Source of the DNA: Gellertiella hungarica
Lineage (GTDB): Bacteria > Pseudomonadota > Alphaproteobacteria > Rhizobiales > Rhizobiaceae
NCBI RefSeq assembly: GCF_014197145.1
Contig: NZ_JACIEZ010000001.1
Location: 744,001-808,000, forward strand
DNA: 64,000 nucleotides
Reading direction: 5' to 3'
In this document: piece after piece, positions 28,023 through 39,779 of the stretch
Layout: each line of letters opens with the position of its first letter
Numbering within the stretch: the stretch's first letter is position 1
Translations under genes and position numbers: made by a program
The notes under the pieces: model-generated
Databases searched by the model: none
The model's input: only the letters and a program-made list of their open reading frames with translations
Told to the model about the DNA's origin: nothing

Positions 28023-28053
28023 TTAACGAAAGTAAACACTTCATTAACCTTAA
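28023..28053 (+). promoter_or_regulatory. CtrA-like half-sites in the ddl-ftsQAZ promoter region
   Basis: TTAA (28023), TAAA (28033), TTAA (28044) and TTAA (28050) are clustered. TAAA-N7-TTAA (28033-28047) is one mismatch from the CtrA box. TTAG/TAGGTG elements follow at 28061-28070 but no strong -10 is seen. CtrA binding is inferred; control of ftsQA by CtrA is known in Caulobacter. Confidence 0.45.
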
Positions 28054-28155
28054 TGGGGCTTTAGTAGGTGTGAGAAAACGCCGACCGGTGCGAGTGAAAC
28101 AGGCTGGCGCAAGAGCAGGGATCTAAACCGTTGATCCGGTTTTGAGGAGTTTTGG

Positions 28156-29082
28156 ATGAGTGCGACGCATGTGGCTGTCCTGATGGGCGGATTTTCGTCG
28201 GAAAGGCCCGTCAGCCTTTCCTCCGGAAACGCCTGTGCGGACGCGCTGGAGGCCGAGGGCTTCCGCGTGACCCGCGTGGACGTGGACCGCGACGTTGCGA
28301 CGGTGCTCAAGAATCTGAAGCCCGATGCGGTCTTCAACGCGCTGCATGGCCCCTTCGGCGAAGATGGCACCATTCAGGGCATCCTCGAATATCTGCAGAT
28401 TCCCTACACCCATTCCGGCGTGCTGGCGTCTGCCCTTGCCATGAACAAGCAGCAGGCGAAATTCGTTGCGGCGGCGGCGGGCGTGCCTGTCGCCGAAGCG
28501 ATCGTCACGGATCGCCGCGAGATCGTCAGCGAACATCCGATGAAGCCGCCTTACGTGGTGAAGCCGGTCAACGAGGGATCTTCCTTCGGCGTCGTGATCG
28601 TCAAGGAAGACCAGTCCCACCCGCCACAGGTACTCTCCTCTGCGGAATGGCGCTATGGCGACCGCGTGATGGTGGAGCGCTACGTCTATGGCCGCGAGCT
28701 GACCTGCGGTGTCATGGGCGGCCGCGCGCTCGGCGTGACGGAAATCATTCCGCTCGGGCATAATTTCTACGATTACGATGCCAAATATGCCGCGGGCGGT
28801 TCGCGCCACGTCATCCCGGCAGACATTCCTGCTGCACTGTATGCCCGTATCCAGGAGCTTGCGGTCCGCGCGCACGAGGCTATCGGCTGCCGCGGCGTGA
28901 CCCGTTCCGACTTCCGCTTCGACGATCGCTTCGGCGGTGATGGCGAACTCATCTGGCTGGAGATCAACACCCAGCCCGGAATGACCCCGACATCGCTGGT
29001 TCCGGAGATGGCGGCGCATGAGGGCATGACCTTCGGCGCCTTCCTGCGCTGGATGGTGGAGGATGCATCATGCATGCGCTGA
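28156..29082 (+). CDS. ddl: D-alanine--D-alanine ligase
   Basis: 308 residues, ATP-grasp enzyme that makes the D-Ala-D-Ala dipeptide used by MurF. N-terminal [38 protein letters not shown]-binding [29 protein letters not shown], and the Mg2+ site [16 protein letters not shown]. The usual length is about 305. GAGGAG lies 6-9 bases before ATG 28156. It opens the second half of the dcw cluster, and overlaps ftsQ by 13 bases. The neighbouring 400 bases contain GANTC and TTAA elements. Confidence 0.95.
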   Translation: MSATHVAVLMGGFSSERPVSLSSGNACADALEAEGFRVTRVDVDRDVATVLKNLKPDAVFNALHGPFGEDGTIQGILEYLQIPYTHSGVLASALAMNKQQAKFVAAAAGVPVAEAIVTDRREIVSEHPMKPPYVVKPVNEGSSFGVVIVKEDQSHPPQVLSSAEWRYGDRVMVERYVYGRELTCGVMGGRALGVTEIIPLGHNFYDYDAKYAAGGSRHVIPADIPAALYARIQELAVRAHEAIGCRGVTRSDFRFDDRFGGDGELIWLEINTQPGMTPTSLVPEMAAHEGMTFGAFLRWMVEDASCMR

Positions 29083-30008
29083 AGGGTCGGGCTCATCGCA
29101 TTGCGGCAGACGGTGAGGTCTACGGCCAGCACCCGGCGCGGGAGCGCGAGCTCTTCGTCGTGCCGCGGCCCTTCCGCCGCGTGGTCCGTTTCCTCGTCAA
29201 CCTCGCGTCCGGCCGCATCCACATCCCCAATCATGCGGGCACGGTTTCGGCGCTTGCGCTCTTTGCGGCGACCGGCCTTTACGGCATGTCGCTCGGCGGT
29301 CACTCGCAGACCGTCGCACAGGCCACGACGACGGCCGCCGGCTTTGCCATCGAGGACGTGAAGGTTTCCGGAAACAGCGAAACCTCCGAGATCGACATCC
29401 TTGAAAAGCTCGGGCTCGACGGCGAAACCTCGCTGGTCGCCCTCGACATCAACGCAGCCCGTTCACGCCTGGCCGAACTGCCGTGGGTCGAGGAAGTGGA
29501 GCTGCGCAAGGTCTATCCGAAGACGGTAGAGGTCAACCTCAAGGAGCGGAAAGCCTATGCCATCTGGCAGCACGGGCAGGACCTCTCGCTGATCGAAAAG
29601 AACGGCAGCGTCATCGAGCCGCTGCGCGACAACAAGTTCGCCAACCTGCCGCTCTTCGTCGGTCGCGATGCCGAAACCGCCGCCGCCAAGTTCGAGAAGG
29701 ACTTCTCCAAGTGGCCGCAGGTGCGCGAGCTCGTGAAGGCCTATGTGCGGATCGCCGGGCGCCGCTGGGATCTTCATCTCAAGAACGGGATCGTCGTCAA
29801 GCTGCCGGAAGAGGGGATCGACCAGGCGCTGACCCTGCTCACGCGGATGGACCAGGAGCAGCGTCTCCTGGAGCGTGACATCGTCGGTGTCGACCTGCGC
29901 CTTCCCGATCGCACCGCTATCCGTCTTTCTCCGGGCGCCGTCGAGCGCCGCCAGGCCGCTCTCGATGCCCGCACCAAGGCGCTCAAGAAACTAGGAAACC
30001 CGACATGA
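29070..30008 (+). CDS. ftsQ: Cell division protein FtsQ
   Basis: 312 residues. The cytoplasmic N-terminus is about 55 residues long, followed by one membrane helix (about 57-75) and a periplasmic POTRA domain ([23 protein letters not shown]), then the FtsQ domain with [33 protein letters not shown], both typical. FtsQ binds FtsB-FtsL and recruits FtsWI to the divisome. It overlaps ddl by 13 bases and ftsA by 4, so translation is likely coupled across ddl-ftsQ-ftsA. Confidence 0.93.
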   Translation: MHALKGRAHRIAADGEVYGQHPARERELFVVPRPFRRVVRFLVNLASGRIHIPNHAGTVSALALFAATGLYGMSLGGHSQTVAQATTTAAGFAIEDVKVSGNSETSEIDILEKLGLDGETSLVALDINAARSRLAELPWVEEVELRKVYPKTVEVNLKERKAYAIWQHGQDLSLIEKNGSVIEPLRDNKFANLPLFVGRDAETAAAKFEKDFSKWPQVRELVKAYVRIAGRRWDLHLKNGIVVKLPEEGIDQALTLLTRMDQEQRLLERDIVGVDLRLPDRTAIRLSPGAVERRQAALDARTKALKKLGNPT

Positions 30009-31336
30009 GCATCTTCGGCTCCTCTCATTTTGGTCTTCCGCGCCTCAAGCCGCTGTCCAACAGGCGGTCTCACATCGTTTCGGTGCTCGATATCGGGTCC
30101 ACCAAGACCGTCTGCATGATCGGGCGGCTGACCCCGCGCGAGGAGAGCGAGATCCTTCCCGGGCGGACCCATCATGTCGAGGTGATCGGTATCGGCCATC
30201 AGCGCTCGCGCGGGATCAAGGCCGGTGTCATCGCCGACCTGGAAACCGCGGAAAGCGTCGTGCGCCTGGCGGTCGATGCAGCCGAGCGCATGGCCGGCCT
30301 CACCGTCGACAGCCTCATCGTGAACGTCACTGCGGGCCGGCTGGGCTCCGATGTCTACACCGCCACCATCGACCTCGGCGGGCAGGAAGTGGAATCGAGC
30401 GATCTGCGCAAGGTTCTGTCCGCCGCCTGCCAGCAGTCGCTGCAGAACGACCGTGCGGTGCTCCATTCCATCCCGACCGGCTATTCGCTGGACGGCGAAC
30501 GCGGCATCCGCGATCCGCTGTCCATGTTCGGCGAGGCACTGGGCGTCGACATGCATGTGGTGACGGCCGAACGCACCGCGCTCAAGAACCTCGAGCTTTG
30601 CGTCAACCGGGCGCACCTGTCTGTCGAGGGCATGGTCGCCACGCCCTATGCCAGCGGGCTTGCCGCTCTTGTCGATGACGAGGTCGAGCTCGGTTGCGCT
30701 GCCATCGACATGGGCGGCGGCACCACCACCATTTCCGTCTTTGCCGAGGGCCGTCTCGTGCATACCGATGCCATCAGCCTCGGCGGCCATCACGTCACGA
30801 CCGATCTTGCGCGCGGCCTGTCCACGCGCATCGAGGACGCGGAACGGCTCAAGGTCGTTCATGCCTCCGCATTGCCGAACGCCGGCGACGAGCGCGACCT
30901 CATCTCCATCCCGCCGATCGGCGAGGACGACCGCGACCAGCCTTCGCAGGTGCCGCGCGCCCTCGTTTCGCGTATTGTCTGCGCCCGAATCGAGGAAACC
31001 CTCGAGCTGATCCGCGATCGCATCCAGCGGTCCGGCTTCAGCCCCATCGTCGGCAAGCGCGTGGTTCTGACCGGTGGCGCAAGCCAGCTCACGGGACTTC
31101 CGGAAGCAGCGCGCCGCATCCTGGCCCGCAACGTTCGGATCGGCCGTCCGATGGGCGTCTCCGGCCTTCCGGCCGCCGCCAAGGGACCTGCCTTCTCCAC
31201 GGCTGTCGGACTGATGATCTATCCGCAGGTCGCGGACATCGAAACACATGCGTCGCAGGGCGGTCTGCTCACGGCGCTTGGGGGAAACAACAGCCGCATC
31301 GCCCGCATGGGCCAATGGCTGAAGGAAAGCTTTTGA
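30005..31336 (+). CDS. ftsA: Cell division protein FtsA
   Basis: 443 residues. An actin-fold ATPase that tethers FtsZ to the membrane. VLDIGSTKTVCMIG is the phosphate-1 loop, IKAGVIADLETA lies in the 1C region, AAIDMGGGTTTISVFAEG is phosphate-2, and VLTGGASQLTG is the adenosine motif. The C-terminal RIARMGQWLKESF is an amphipathic helix like the known FtsA membrane-targeting sequence. The start is in an ATGA overlap with ftsQ. A 56-base gap with a hairpin separates it from ftsZ. Confidence 0.96.
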   Translation: MSIFGSSHFGLPRLKPLSNRRSHIVSVLDIGSTKTVCMIGRLTPREESEILPGRTHHVEVIGIGHQRSRGIKAGVIADLETAESVVRLAVDAAERMAGLTVDSLIVNVTAGRLGSDVYTATIDLGGQEVESSDLRKVLSAACQQSLQNDRAVLHSIPTGYSLDGERGIRDPLSMFGEALGVDMHVVTAERTALKNLELCVNRAHLSVEGMVATPYASGLAALVDDEVELGCAAIDMGGGTTTISVFAEGRLVHTDAISLGGHHVTTDLARGLSTRIEDAERLKVVHASALPNAGDERDLISIPPIGEDDRDQPSQVPRALVSRIVCARIEETLELIRDRIQRSGFSPIVGKRVVLTGGASQLTGLPEAARRILARNVRIGRPMGVSGLPAAAKGPAFSTAVGLMIYPQVADIETHASQGGLLTALGGNNSRIARMGQWLKESF

Positions 31337-31348
31337 GATTGCATGAAT

Positions 31349-31371
31349 TGGCCGGCATGGCGATGCGGCCA
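31349..31371 (+). promoter_or_regulatory. Hairpin in the ftsA-ftsZ intergenic region
   Basis: TGGCC-G-GCAT, loop GGCG, ATGC-GGCCA: nine base pairs with one bulged G. It ends about 7 bases before the AGAAGGA ribosome site of ftsZ. It may affect translation or processing of the ftsA-ftsZ mRNA; this is inference. Confidence 0.5.
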
Positions 31372-31392
31372 TAAAGAGAAGGAATGGGTACG

Positions 31393-33207
31393 ATGACCAT
31401 AAAGCTGCAGAAGCCAGACATCACGGAGCTGAAGCCCCGCATCACCGTATTCGGTGTGGGCGGCGGCGGCGGCAACGCCGTGAACAACATGATCACCGCC
31501 GGCCTCCAGGGCGTCGACTTCGTCGTCGCCAACACGGATGCCCAGGCCTTGACCATGACCAAGGCCGAACGCATCATCCAGCTCGGCGTGAACGTCACCG
31601 AAGGTCTCGGCGCCGGCTCGCAGCCGGAAGTCGGCCGCGCTGCCGCTGAAGAGTGCATCGACGAGATCGTCGACCACCTGAACGGCACGCACATGTGCTT
31701 CGTCACCGCCGGCATGGGCGGCGGCACGGGCACCGGTGCAGCTCCGGTCGTTGCCCAGGCTGCCCGCAACAAGGGCATCCTGACGGTCGGCGTGGTCACC
31801 AAGCCCTTCCATTTCGAAGGCGGCCGCCGCATGCGCCTCGCCGAGCAGGGCATCCAGGAGCTTCAGAAGTCGGTCGATACCCTGATCGTCATTCCGAACC
31901 AGAACCTCTTCCGCATCGCCAATGACAAGACGACCTTCGCCGACGCCTTCGCGATGGCCGACCAGGTTCTCTATTCCGGCGTTGCCTGCATCACCGACCT
32001 GATGGTGAAGGAAGGTCTCATCAACCTCGACTTCGCCGACGTCCGCTCGGTCATGCGCGAAATGGGCCGCGCGATGATGGGTACGGGCGAGGCATCCGGT
32101 TCCGGCCGCGCCATGCAGGCCGCCGAAGCCGCCATCGCAAACCCGCTGCTCGACGAAACCTCGATGAAGGGCGCCCAGGGCCTGCTGATCTCGATCACCG
32201 GCGGCCGTGACCTGACCCTCTTCGAAGTCGACGAAGCCGCAACCCGCATCCGCGAGGAAGTGGATCCGGATGCGAACATCATCCTCGGCGCCACCTTCGA
32301 CGAAGCGCTGGAAGGCATCATCCGCGTGTCCGTCGTTGCCACCGGCATCGACCGCGTCATGGGCGAACAGCCGCACCAGACCTTTGACCCGCGCATGGCG
32401 CAGAAGACGATTATTCGTCCCTCCGCGGCCGTTGCATCCGCATCGGCCGCAGTTCAGCCTGCGCATGTCATGCAGGCACCCAAGACCGTCGTCGACCCGA
32501 TCGCGCACACCATCCGTCAGGCAGAAGCCGAGATGGAGCGCGAGCTGGACATCGCCATCCGCCAGGCTCCGGCCGCCCCGCAACAGCCCGTCCAGCAGCA
32601 TGACGACGGCTTCCGTCCGCAGAGCCGCCTCTTCAGCGGTGCTGCTCCCCTGGATGCGCCCGTCGCCGTTCCGGTCAGCCCGGCTCCGGTGATGCATGCG
32701 CAGCCGGCTCCGGCTCCCGTCGCTGCCGCGCCCGCCGTGCAGCCCGCTCCGGTTGCCGCTCCGCAGGCTGCTCCGGTCATGAGCCAGCCGCAGCCGATGG
32801 CACAGCCGGTCATGCGTCAGGCTCCGGCCGCTCCGGAAATCCGGACCGTTGCCGAACCGACCCGCATGCCGCGCGTGGAGGACTTCCCGCCGGTCGTGAA
32901 GGCGGAAATCGACCATCGTGCACAGCCGCAGGTGCAGCACCACGAGGATCGCGGTCCGATGGGCCTCCTCAAGCGCATCACCAACTCTCTCGGCCGTCGC
33001 GACGAGGAAGACCATGTCAACGCCGACATGACCTCCTCGGCTCCGAGCGCCGCTTCCCAGCAGCGCCGCACGCTGTCGCCGGAAGCCAGCCTCTATGCAC
33101 CGCGCCGCGGCAACCTCGACGATCACGGTCGTCCGGTTCCGCAGTCCCGGTCGAGCGAGGATGATCAGCTGGAAATCCCGGCCTTCCTGCGCCGCCAGTC
33201 CAACTGA
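31393..33207 (+). CDS. ftsZ: Cell division GTPase FtsZ
   Basis: About 604 residues. Tubulin-like GTPase that forms the Z ring. The tubulin signature GGGTGTG is at 109-115, with [15 protein letters not shown] at the N-terminus and the synergy loop [13 protein letters not shown] about 90-100 residues later. I use ATG 31393: AGAAGGA is 9 bases upstream, while ATG 31384 directly abuts it. The globular part ends near 320. A Pro/Ala/Gln/Val-rich linker of about 250 residues follows, which is why this FtsZ is much longer than the 380-residue enterobacterial form. The conserved tail [12 protein letters not shown] binds FtsA. An amphipathic stretch [13 protein letters not shown] (about 524-536) lies inside the linker. 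Confidence 0.97.
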   Translation: MTIKLQKPDITELKPRITVFGVGGGGGNAVNNMITAGLQGVDFVVANTDAQALTMTKAERIIQLGVNVTEGLGAGSQPEVGRAAAEECIDEIVDHLNGTHMCFVTAGMGGGTGTGAAPVVAQAARNKGILTVGVVTKPFHFEGGRRMRLAEQGIQELQKSVDTLIVIPNQNLFRIANDKTTFADAFAMADQVLYSGVACITDLMVKEGLINLDFADVRSVMREMGRAMMGTGEASGSGRAMQAAEAAIANPLLDETSMKGAQGLLISITGGRDLTLFEVDEAATRIREEVDPDANIILGATFDEALEGIIRVSVVATGIDRVMGEQPHQTFDPRMAQKTIIRPSAAVASASAAVQPAHVMQAPKTVVDPIAHTIRQAEAEMERELDIAIRQAPAAPQQPVQQHDDGFRPQSRLFSGAAPLDAPVAVPVSPAPVMHAQPAPAPVAAAPAVQPAPVAAPQAAPVMSQPQPMAQPVMRQAPAAPEIRTVAEPTRMPRVEDFPPVVKAEIDHRAQPQVQHHEDRGPMGLLKRITNSLGRRDEEDHVNADMTSSAPSAASQQRRTLSPEASLYAPRRGNLDDHGRPVPQSRSSEDDQLEIPAFLRRQSN

Positions 33208-33229
33208 TCCGCGCGATGTATCAAAATGA

Positions 33230-33262
33230 AAAGCCCGGGCCGCTCTCGCGACCCGGGTTTTT
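33230..33262 (+). terminator. Rho-independent terminator after ftsZ
   Basis: AAAGCCCGGG (33230-33239) pairs with CCCGGGTTTTT (33252-33262) through a GC core with one G-U pair, followed directly by five T. It marks the end of the ddl-ftsQAZ transcript. Confidence 0.85.
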
Positions 33263-33286
33263 GCGTAGGTGGCAGCTGCAAATTCA

Positions 33287-33319
33287 TTGATAAATATCAA
33301 TATGTTGCGAACGTAACAA
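33287..33319. promoter_or_regulatory. Two operator-like dyads before lpxC
   Basis: TTGATA-AA-TATCAA (33287-33300) is a 6-bp dyad, and TGTTGCG-AA-CGTAACA (33304-33319) is a near-perfect 7-bp dyad. Both have AA centres. They stand about 170-200 bases before lpxC in the AT-rich part of its long leader. Function unknown. Confidence 0.4.
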
Positions 33320-33488
33320 TTGGATAGAAACAGTGATTTGTTGTGCCCATAGGCTTTCCGGTAAGTAAAGGTCATGGGAGTCGGCGGCAGATGCGCACGG
33401 GGGCGCGCGGTCTGCATCGAGACATCAAACGGACCGCAGGGTCGCGCAGCTTGCGCGCGAGGCGGCAAGGACTGAAAAGGCATTCTTC

Positions 33489-34445
33489 ATGGCCGTAGGG
33501 CTGCTTGGATTTCAAACAACCGTGGCAGAGCGCATCACGCTCTCCGGCATTGGCGTTCATTCGGGATCGCCGGTTTCCATCACGTTTCATCCGGCAGAGG
33601 CCGGTACCGGCATCGTGTTCCAGCGCTTCGACGGGGAAGAGCTGCTGGGCGAATATCGGGCCGTTTCTTCCGAAGTCGGCAACACCGATCTGTGCACCGT
33701 GCTGGGCACCAATCCGGCCCGCATGGTCGCGACCGTGGAACATGTGATGGCGGCCTTCTATGCTGCCGGCATCGACAACGTGGTGGTCGAGGTTCACGGC
33801 GCCGAAATGCCGATCATGGACGGCAGCTCGGCCGCCTTCGTGGAAGCGATCGAGCAGGTGGGCATCCGCCAGCTGGGCGCCAAGCGCCGCTACATTCGCG
33901 TGGTGAAGCCGGTGCGGATCGAATCGGGCCAGTCCTGGGCGGAGTTCCTGCCCTATGAAGGCACCCGCTTTGACGTCGAGATCGATTTCGAGACGCCCCT
34001 CATCGGTCGTCAGCGCTGGGAGGGCGATCTCACGCTTTCCACCTTCCGTGACGAGCTCTCGCGGGCGCGCACCTTCGGTTTCATGCGTGATGTCGAACGG
34101 CTCTGGGCTGCCGGCTTCGCGCTCGGCTCCTCGCTCGAGAACTCCGTCGTGATTTCCGACGACGACACGGTGATCAACATCGAGGGCCTTCGCTACGGCC
34201 ACGACGAATTCGTTCGACACAAGACCCTGGATGCCGTGGGCGATCTTGCCATGGCCGGAGCCCAGTTCATCGGCTGCTACCGGTCCTATCGGGGCGGGCA
34301 CAAGCTGAACGCGAACGCCCTGAAGGCGCTCCTGAACGACCGTTCTGCCTATGAGGTTGTGGAAAGCGCCTCGGCCCGGCCGCGTGCGGGTGCCCGCGAT
34401 TTCATCGCCATCAATGCTCCGGAATTTGCGCCCTGGTCGGCCTGA
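33489..34445 (+). CDS. lpxC: UDP-3-O-acyl-N-acetylglucosamine deacetylase
   Basis: 318 residues. LpxC is the zinc enzyme of the first committed step of lipid A synthesis. ITLSGIGVHSG at the N-terminus, VEHVMAAFYAAGIDN (first zinc His), the EMPIMDGSSAAFV loop, and RHKTLDAVGDLAMAG (zinc His and Asp) are seen, along with GHKLNANAL. The length is normal. It is preceded by a 280-base leader with dyads and followed by a terminator, so it is probably transcribed alone. Confidence 0.96.
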   Translation: MAVGLLGFQTTVAERITLSGIGVHSGSPVSITFHPAEAGTGIVFQRFDGEELLGEYRAVSSEVGNTDLCTVLGTNPARMVATVEHVMAAFYAAGIDNVVVEVHGAEMPIMDGSSAAFVEAIEQVGIRQLGAKRRYIRVVKPVRIESGQSWAEFLPYEGTRFDVEIDFETPLIGRQRWEGDLTLSTFRDELSRARTFGFMRDVERLWAAGFALGSSLENSVVISDDDTVINIEGLRYGHDEFVRHKTLDAVGDLAMAGAQFIGCYRSYRGGHKLNANALKALLNDRSAYEVVESASARPRAGARDFIAINAPEFAPWSA

Positions 34446-34469
34446 CCGGAGCGGACTTGACGAAAAGGG

Positions 34470-34498
34470 AAAAGGCCGCTCATCTGCAGCGGCCTTTT
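34470..34498 (+). terminator. Rho-independent terminator after lpxC
   Basis: AAAAGGCCGCT and AGCGGCCTTTT form an 11-bp perfect stem with loop CATCTGC. Confidence 0.88.
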
Positions 34499-34671
34499 GC
34501 GTGTGCGGGCGGCACAAGCGGGTTTTGTTCTGCCTGCCACAAAAATGCGTTAAAGAATCGACAATGCGTTGTTATCGAGCGCCCTTTGCTCTAGAAACGC
34601 CAGTCAGGTCCGTCGGCAGAGGGGCCTAGTTTTGAAATTCGGTCCGATAGGTAGTGCAAGGTTTGTCCAAC

Positions 34672-35517
34672 ATGAATAAAACTGCGCGTGTGCTGCTGGT
34701 GTCTCTTCTTCTCGCCGGCACGGGCACTTTCGTTGCGAGCTGCCAGTCGGACCAGGATATCGACATTTCCAAGATCGGTATGGAAACCGATCCGCCGGAA
34801 GTGCTCTACAACCAAGGGCTTGCAAACTTCAAGGCAGGCAACACCACCGAGGCGCAGCGCAAGTTCGATGCGATCGACCGCCAGCACCCCTTCACCGACT
34901 GGGCCCGCAAGGCTCTCGTCATGAGCACCTTCCTCAAGTACCGCACCGGCGACTACGACGCGGCGATCACCACCGGTTCGCGCTACATGAATCAGTATGC
35001 CAATACCGACGATGCGGCTTACGTCCAGTACCTCATCGGCCTGTCCTATTCGAAGCAGATCCCCGACGTGACGCAGGATCAGCGCGCAGCCGCGCAGACC
35101 ATCGACGCCATGCAGAAGGTGGTCGATAACTACCCGCAGTCCGAATATGTGGACGATGCGCAGACCAAGATCCGCTTTGCCCGCGACAACCTCGCCGGCA
35201 AGGAAATGCAGGTCGGCCGCTACTATCTGGAGCGCAAGGAATATCTCGCCGCCATCCAGCGCTTCCGCATCGTCGTCGAGAAGTACCCGAACACCAACCA
35301 GGTCGAAGAAGCGCTTGCCCGTCTGGTCGAGGCCTATTTCGGTCTCGGCATCGTGCAGGAAGCCCAGGCTGCGGCGGCGGTGCTCGGTCGCAACTATCCT
35401 GACAGCCAGTGGTATGCCGACAGCTACAAGCTGCTGCAGACGGGTGGTCTGGAGCCGCGCGAGAATGCCGGGTCCTGGATCACGCGTGCAGCGAGCAAGA
35501 TCGTCCTCGGGGGCTAA
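34672..35517 (+). CDS. bamD: Outer membrane assembly lipoprotein BamD
   Basis: 281 residues from ATG 34672, which gives a lipoprotein signal ([18 protein letters not shown], lipobox VASC); GTG 34654 would place six residues in front of it. BamD is the essential lipoprotein of the Bam complex that inserts beta-barrels in the outer membrane. TPR-like helices cover about 45-250 ([29 protein letters not shown], then [10 protein letters not shown]-type repeats), consistent with BamD. lpxC-bamD-recN is the normal rhizobial order. recN begins 13 bases later. Confidence 0.92.
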   Translation: MNKTARVLLVSLLLAGTGTFVASCQSDQDIDISKIGMETDPPEVLYNQGLANFKAGNTTEAQRKFDAIDRQHPFTDWARKALVMSTFLKYRTGDYDAAITTGSRYMNQYANTDDAAYVQYLIGLSYSKQIPDVTQDQRAAAQTIDAMQKVVDNYPQSEYVDDAQTKIRFARDNLAGKEMQVGRYYLERKEYLAAIQRFRIVVEKYPNTNQVEEALARLVEAYFGLGIVQEAQAAAAVLGRNYPDSQWYADSYKLLQTGGLEPRENAGSWITRAASKIVLGG

Positions 35518-35529
35518 GACCGGAACGCC

Positions 35530-37203
35530 ATGCTCGTCCAGCTTTCGATCCGCGATATCGTCTTGATCGAACGCCTGGACCTTGGCTTCGATCGGGGTCT
35601 TTCGGTGCTGACCGGTGAAACCGGTGCCGGCAAATCGATTCTGCTTGACAGCCTTTCTCTCGCGCTCGGTGGGCGCGGGGATGGCGGGCTTGTGCGTCAC
35701 GGCGAGGAGAAGGGGCAGGTCACGGCCGTCTTCGACGTGGCGATGGACCATGGCGCGCGCCGTCTGCTCCGCGAAAACGGCATTGATGACGACGGCGACC
35801 TGATCTTCCGGCGGGTCCAGTCCGCCGACGGACGGACCAAGGCCTATGTGAACGATCAGCCCATCAGCGTGCAGCTGATGCGCCAGGCCGGGCAGATGCT
35901 GGTGGAAATCCACGGCCAGCACGATGACCGCGCGCTGGTGGACACCGATGCTCACCGCAACCTGCTCGATGCCTTCGGGGGTCTGGCCGATGAAGCCGGT
36001 GCCGTTGGCGCCGTCTATCGCGCCTGGAAGGATGCCGAGCGGCAGCTGAAGAAGCACCGCGAAAAGGTGGAAGCCGCCGCGCGCGAGGCGGATTTCCTGC
36101 GCTCTGCCGTGGAAGAGCTGACGCGCCTTTCCCCACAGGATGGCGAGGAGGACGACCTCGCCGAGCGGCGGAGCCAGATGCAGAAATCCGAACGCATCGC
36201 CGGCGATATTGCCGAGGCTTCGGAATTCCTCAACGGCAACAGCTCTCCGGTTCCTCACATCGCCTCGCTGGTCCGCCGCCTGGAACGCAAGGCGCAGGAG
36301 GCGCCGGGATTGCTCGAGGAGACGGTATCGCTTCTGGACCAGGCGCTCGACAGTCTCTCCAATGCCCAGATGGAGGTCGAGGCGGCGCTGCGCCGCACCG
36401 AATTCGACCCCAAGGAGCTGGAGAGGGTGGAGGAACGGCTCTTTGCGCTGCGCGCTGCGTCCCGGAAATATTCGGTGCCCGTATCCGATCTCCCGGCACT
36501 CGCCGTTCGCATGACCGCGGATCTTGCGGATCTGGATGCCGGCGAGGAAAGGCTGAAGCAGCTGGAGAAGGCGCTTTCCGAGGCGGAAGCCAGCTATTTC
36601 AATGCGGCGGACAGCCTTTCGGCAAAGCGGCGCAAGGCGGCGGATGCCCTGGCCGAGGCGGTGATGGCGGAGTTGCCGGCGCTCAAGCTCGAACGCGCCC
36701 GCTTCATGGTGGAGCTGAATTCCCGCCCGGAGAATGCCGGCGCCGGGGGCATCGACATTGCCGAATTCCATGTGCAGACGAACCCCGGCACCCGTCCGGG
36801 CTCGATCATGAAGGTCGCGTCGGGCGGGGAACTCTCCCGCTTCCTGCTGGCCCTCAAGGTCGCGCTCGCTGACCGCGGGTCTGCCCCCACACTGGTTTTC
36901 GACGAGATCGATACGGGCGTCGGCGGGGCGGTGGCGGATGCGATCGGCCAGCGGCTGAAGCGCCTGTCGGATCGCGTACAGGTGCTCTCCGTTACCCATG
37001 CACCGCAGGTGGCGGCCCGCGCGGCCACCCACTTCCTGATCTCGAAGGGACCATCTGCCGCCGATGCGGCAAAGATCGCAACCCGGGTTGCCGTCATGGA
37101 ACCTGGCGATCGCGCAGAGGAAATCGCCCGCATGCTGTCCGGTGCCTCCGTGACGGACGAGGCGCGCGCTGCCGCTGCCCGCCTGATCGCCGGCAATGGC
37201 TAG
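35530..37203 (+). CDS. recN: DNA repair protein RecN
   Basis: 557 residues. SMC-like ATPase used in double-strand break repair. Walker A GETGAGKS at 29-36 (LTGETGAGKSILLDSLSLALG), long coiled-coil middle, ABC signature ASGGELSRFLLALK, Walker B TLVFDEIDTGVGG, then VLSVTHAPQVAA. The arrangement is that of RecN. It follows bamD closely, so the two are probably one transcript. The end lies 10 bases before a promoter-like sequence for a candidate small RNA. Confidence 0.96.
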   Translation: MLVQLSIRDIVLIERLDLGFDRGLSVLTGETGAGKSILLDSLSLALGGRGDGGLVRHGEEKGQVTAVFDVAMDHGARRLLRENGIDDDGDLIFRRVQSADGRTKAYVNDQPISVQLMRQAGQMLVEIHGQHDDRALVDTDAHRNLLDAFGGLADEAGAVGAVYRAWKDAERQLKKHREKVEAAAREADFLRSAVEELTRLSPQDGEEDDLAERRSQMQKSERIAGDIAEASEFLNGNSSPVPHIASLVRRLERKAQEAPGLLEETVSLLDQALDSLSNAQMEVEAALRRTEFDPKELERVEERLFALRAASRKYSVPVSDLPALAVRMTADLADLDAGEERLKQLEKALSEAEASYFNAADSLSAKRRKAADALAEAVMAELPALKLERARFMVELNSRPENAGAGGIDIAEFHVQTNPGTRPGSIMKVASGGELSRFLLALKVALADRGSAPTLVFDEIDTGVGGAVADAIGQRLKRLSDRVQVLSVTHAPQVAARAATHFLISKGPSAADAAKIATRVAVMEPGDRAEEIARMLSGASVTDEARAAAARLIAGNG

Positions 37204-37213
37204 GATGCTTGGC

Positions 37214-37241
37214 TTGCGTTTCTTTCGGACCTTCTTATAAT
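37214..37241 (+). promoter_or_regulatory. Strong promoter-like sequence before a candidate sRNA
   Basis: TTGCGT (37214-37219), 16 bases, TATAAT (37236-37241, the perfect -10). Perfect TATAAT is rare in GC-rich DNA. It points away from ligA by 370 bases, with a terminator in between, so it should make a short RNA starting near 37248. Confidence 0.6.
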
Positions 37242-37257
37242 GTAGATCCCGGCGGAT

Positions 37258-37293
37258 GCTGGAACACCCGCCGGAAGCTGGAACACCCGCCGG
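37258..37293 (+). repeat. Tandem 17-bp repeat inside the candidate sRNA
   Basis: GCTGGAACACCCGCCGG occurs at 37258-37274 and 37277-37293, perfect, with a 2-base spacer (AA). The repeat allows two alternative hairpins with the same 5' arm. Confidence 0.85.
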
Positions 37294-37319
37294 GAGTTTT
37301 ACTGGTCTTTCTTTTAGTC

Positions 37320-37355
37320 AACCCGCACGGTCATTGACCAGGTCGTGCGGGTTTT
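37320..37355 (+). terminator. Rho-independent terminator of the recN-ligA region
   Basis: AACCCGCACG and CGTGCGGGTT form a 10-bp stem, then TTTT. The loop contains a second short GGTC/GACC hairpin. Confidence 0.82.
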
Positions 37356-37577
37356 CCGTATGATCAGCGCGATGGAAACCGGAAAGATCCGCATTTCGAA
37401 CACCTCCACATGTCCGGCAAGGCCGTTGCCTCGGTCGGGTCAGCCCATCTACCCGATCGGCACCACCTGGCGGGTGCCTGCTGCTTTTGCAGAGCATTCG
37501 GATATGCTAAGATGCGTGTGGACGGTTGCAAGGCTCCCGGGCTTTCGGAGCTTTCAAGCGGGGCCGGTCTCCTCTAA

Positions 37578-39776
<2,199 letters not shown>

Positions 39777-39779
39777 GCG

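Larger units (their letters stand above)
37248..37356 (+). ncRNA. Candidate small RNA between recN and ligA
   Basis: Between a TTGCGT-N16-TATAAT promoter and a strong terminator lies a stretch of about 108 bases without a coding frame. CCCGGCGG (37248-37255) can pair with either of two CCGCCGG copies at 37268-37274 and 37287-37293, which belong to a 17-base tandem repeat. The 3' end is AACCCGCACG (37320-37329) with CGTGCGGGTT (37344-37353) and a TTTT tail; inside it GGTC and GACC make an extra hairpin. I know of no family for it. Expression is not shown. Confidence 0.5.

Noticed and set aside
33374-33475. 33-codon frame in the lpxC leader as a leader peptide
   Set aside because: Composition (Arg, Gly, Cys) is what random GC-rich DNA gives; no attenuator-like structure follows.
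34591-37032. 813-codon minus-strand frame opposite bamD and recN
   Set aside because: The plus-strand genes are certain; this one lacks domains.
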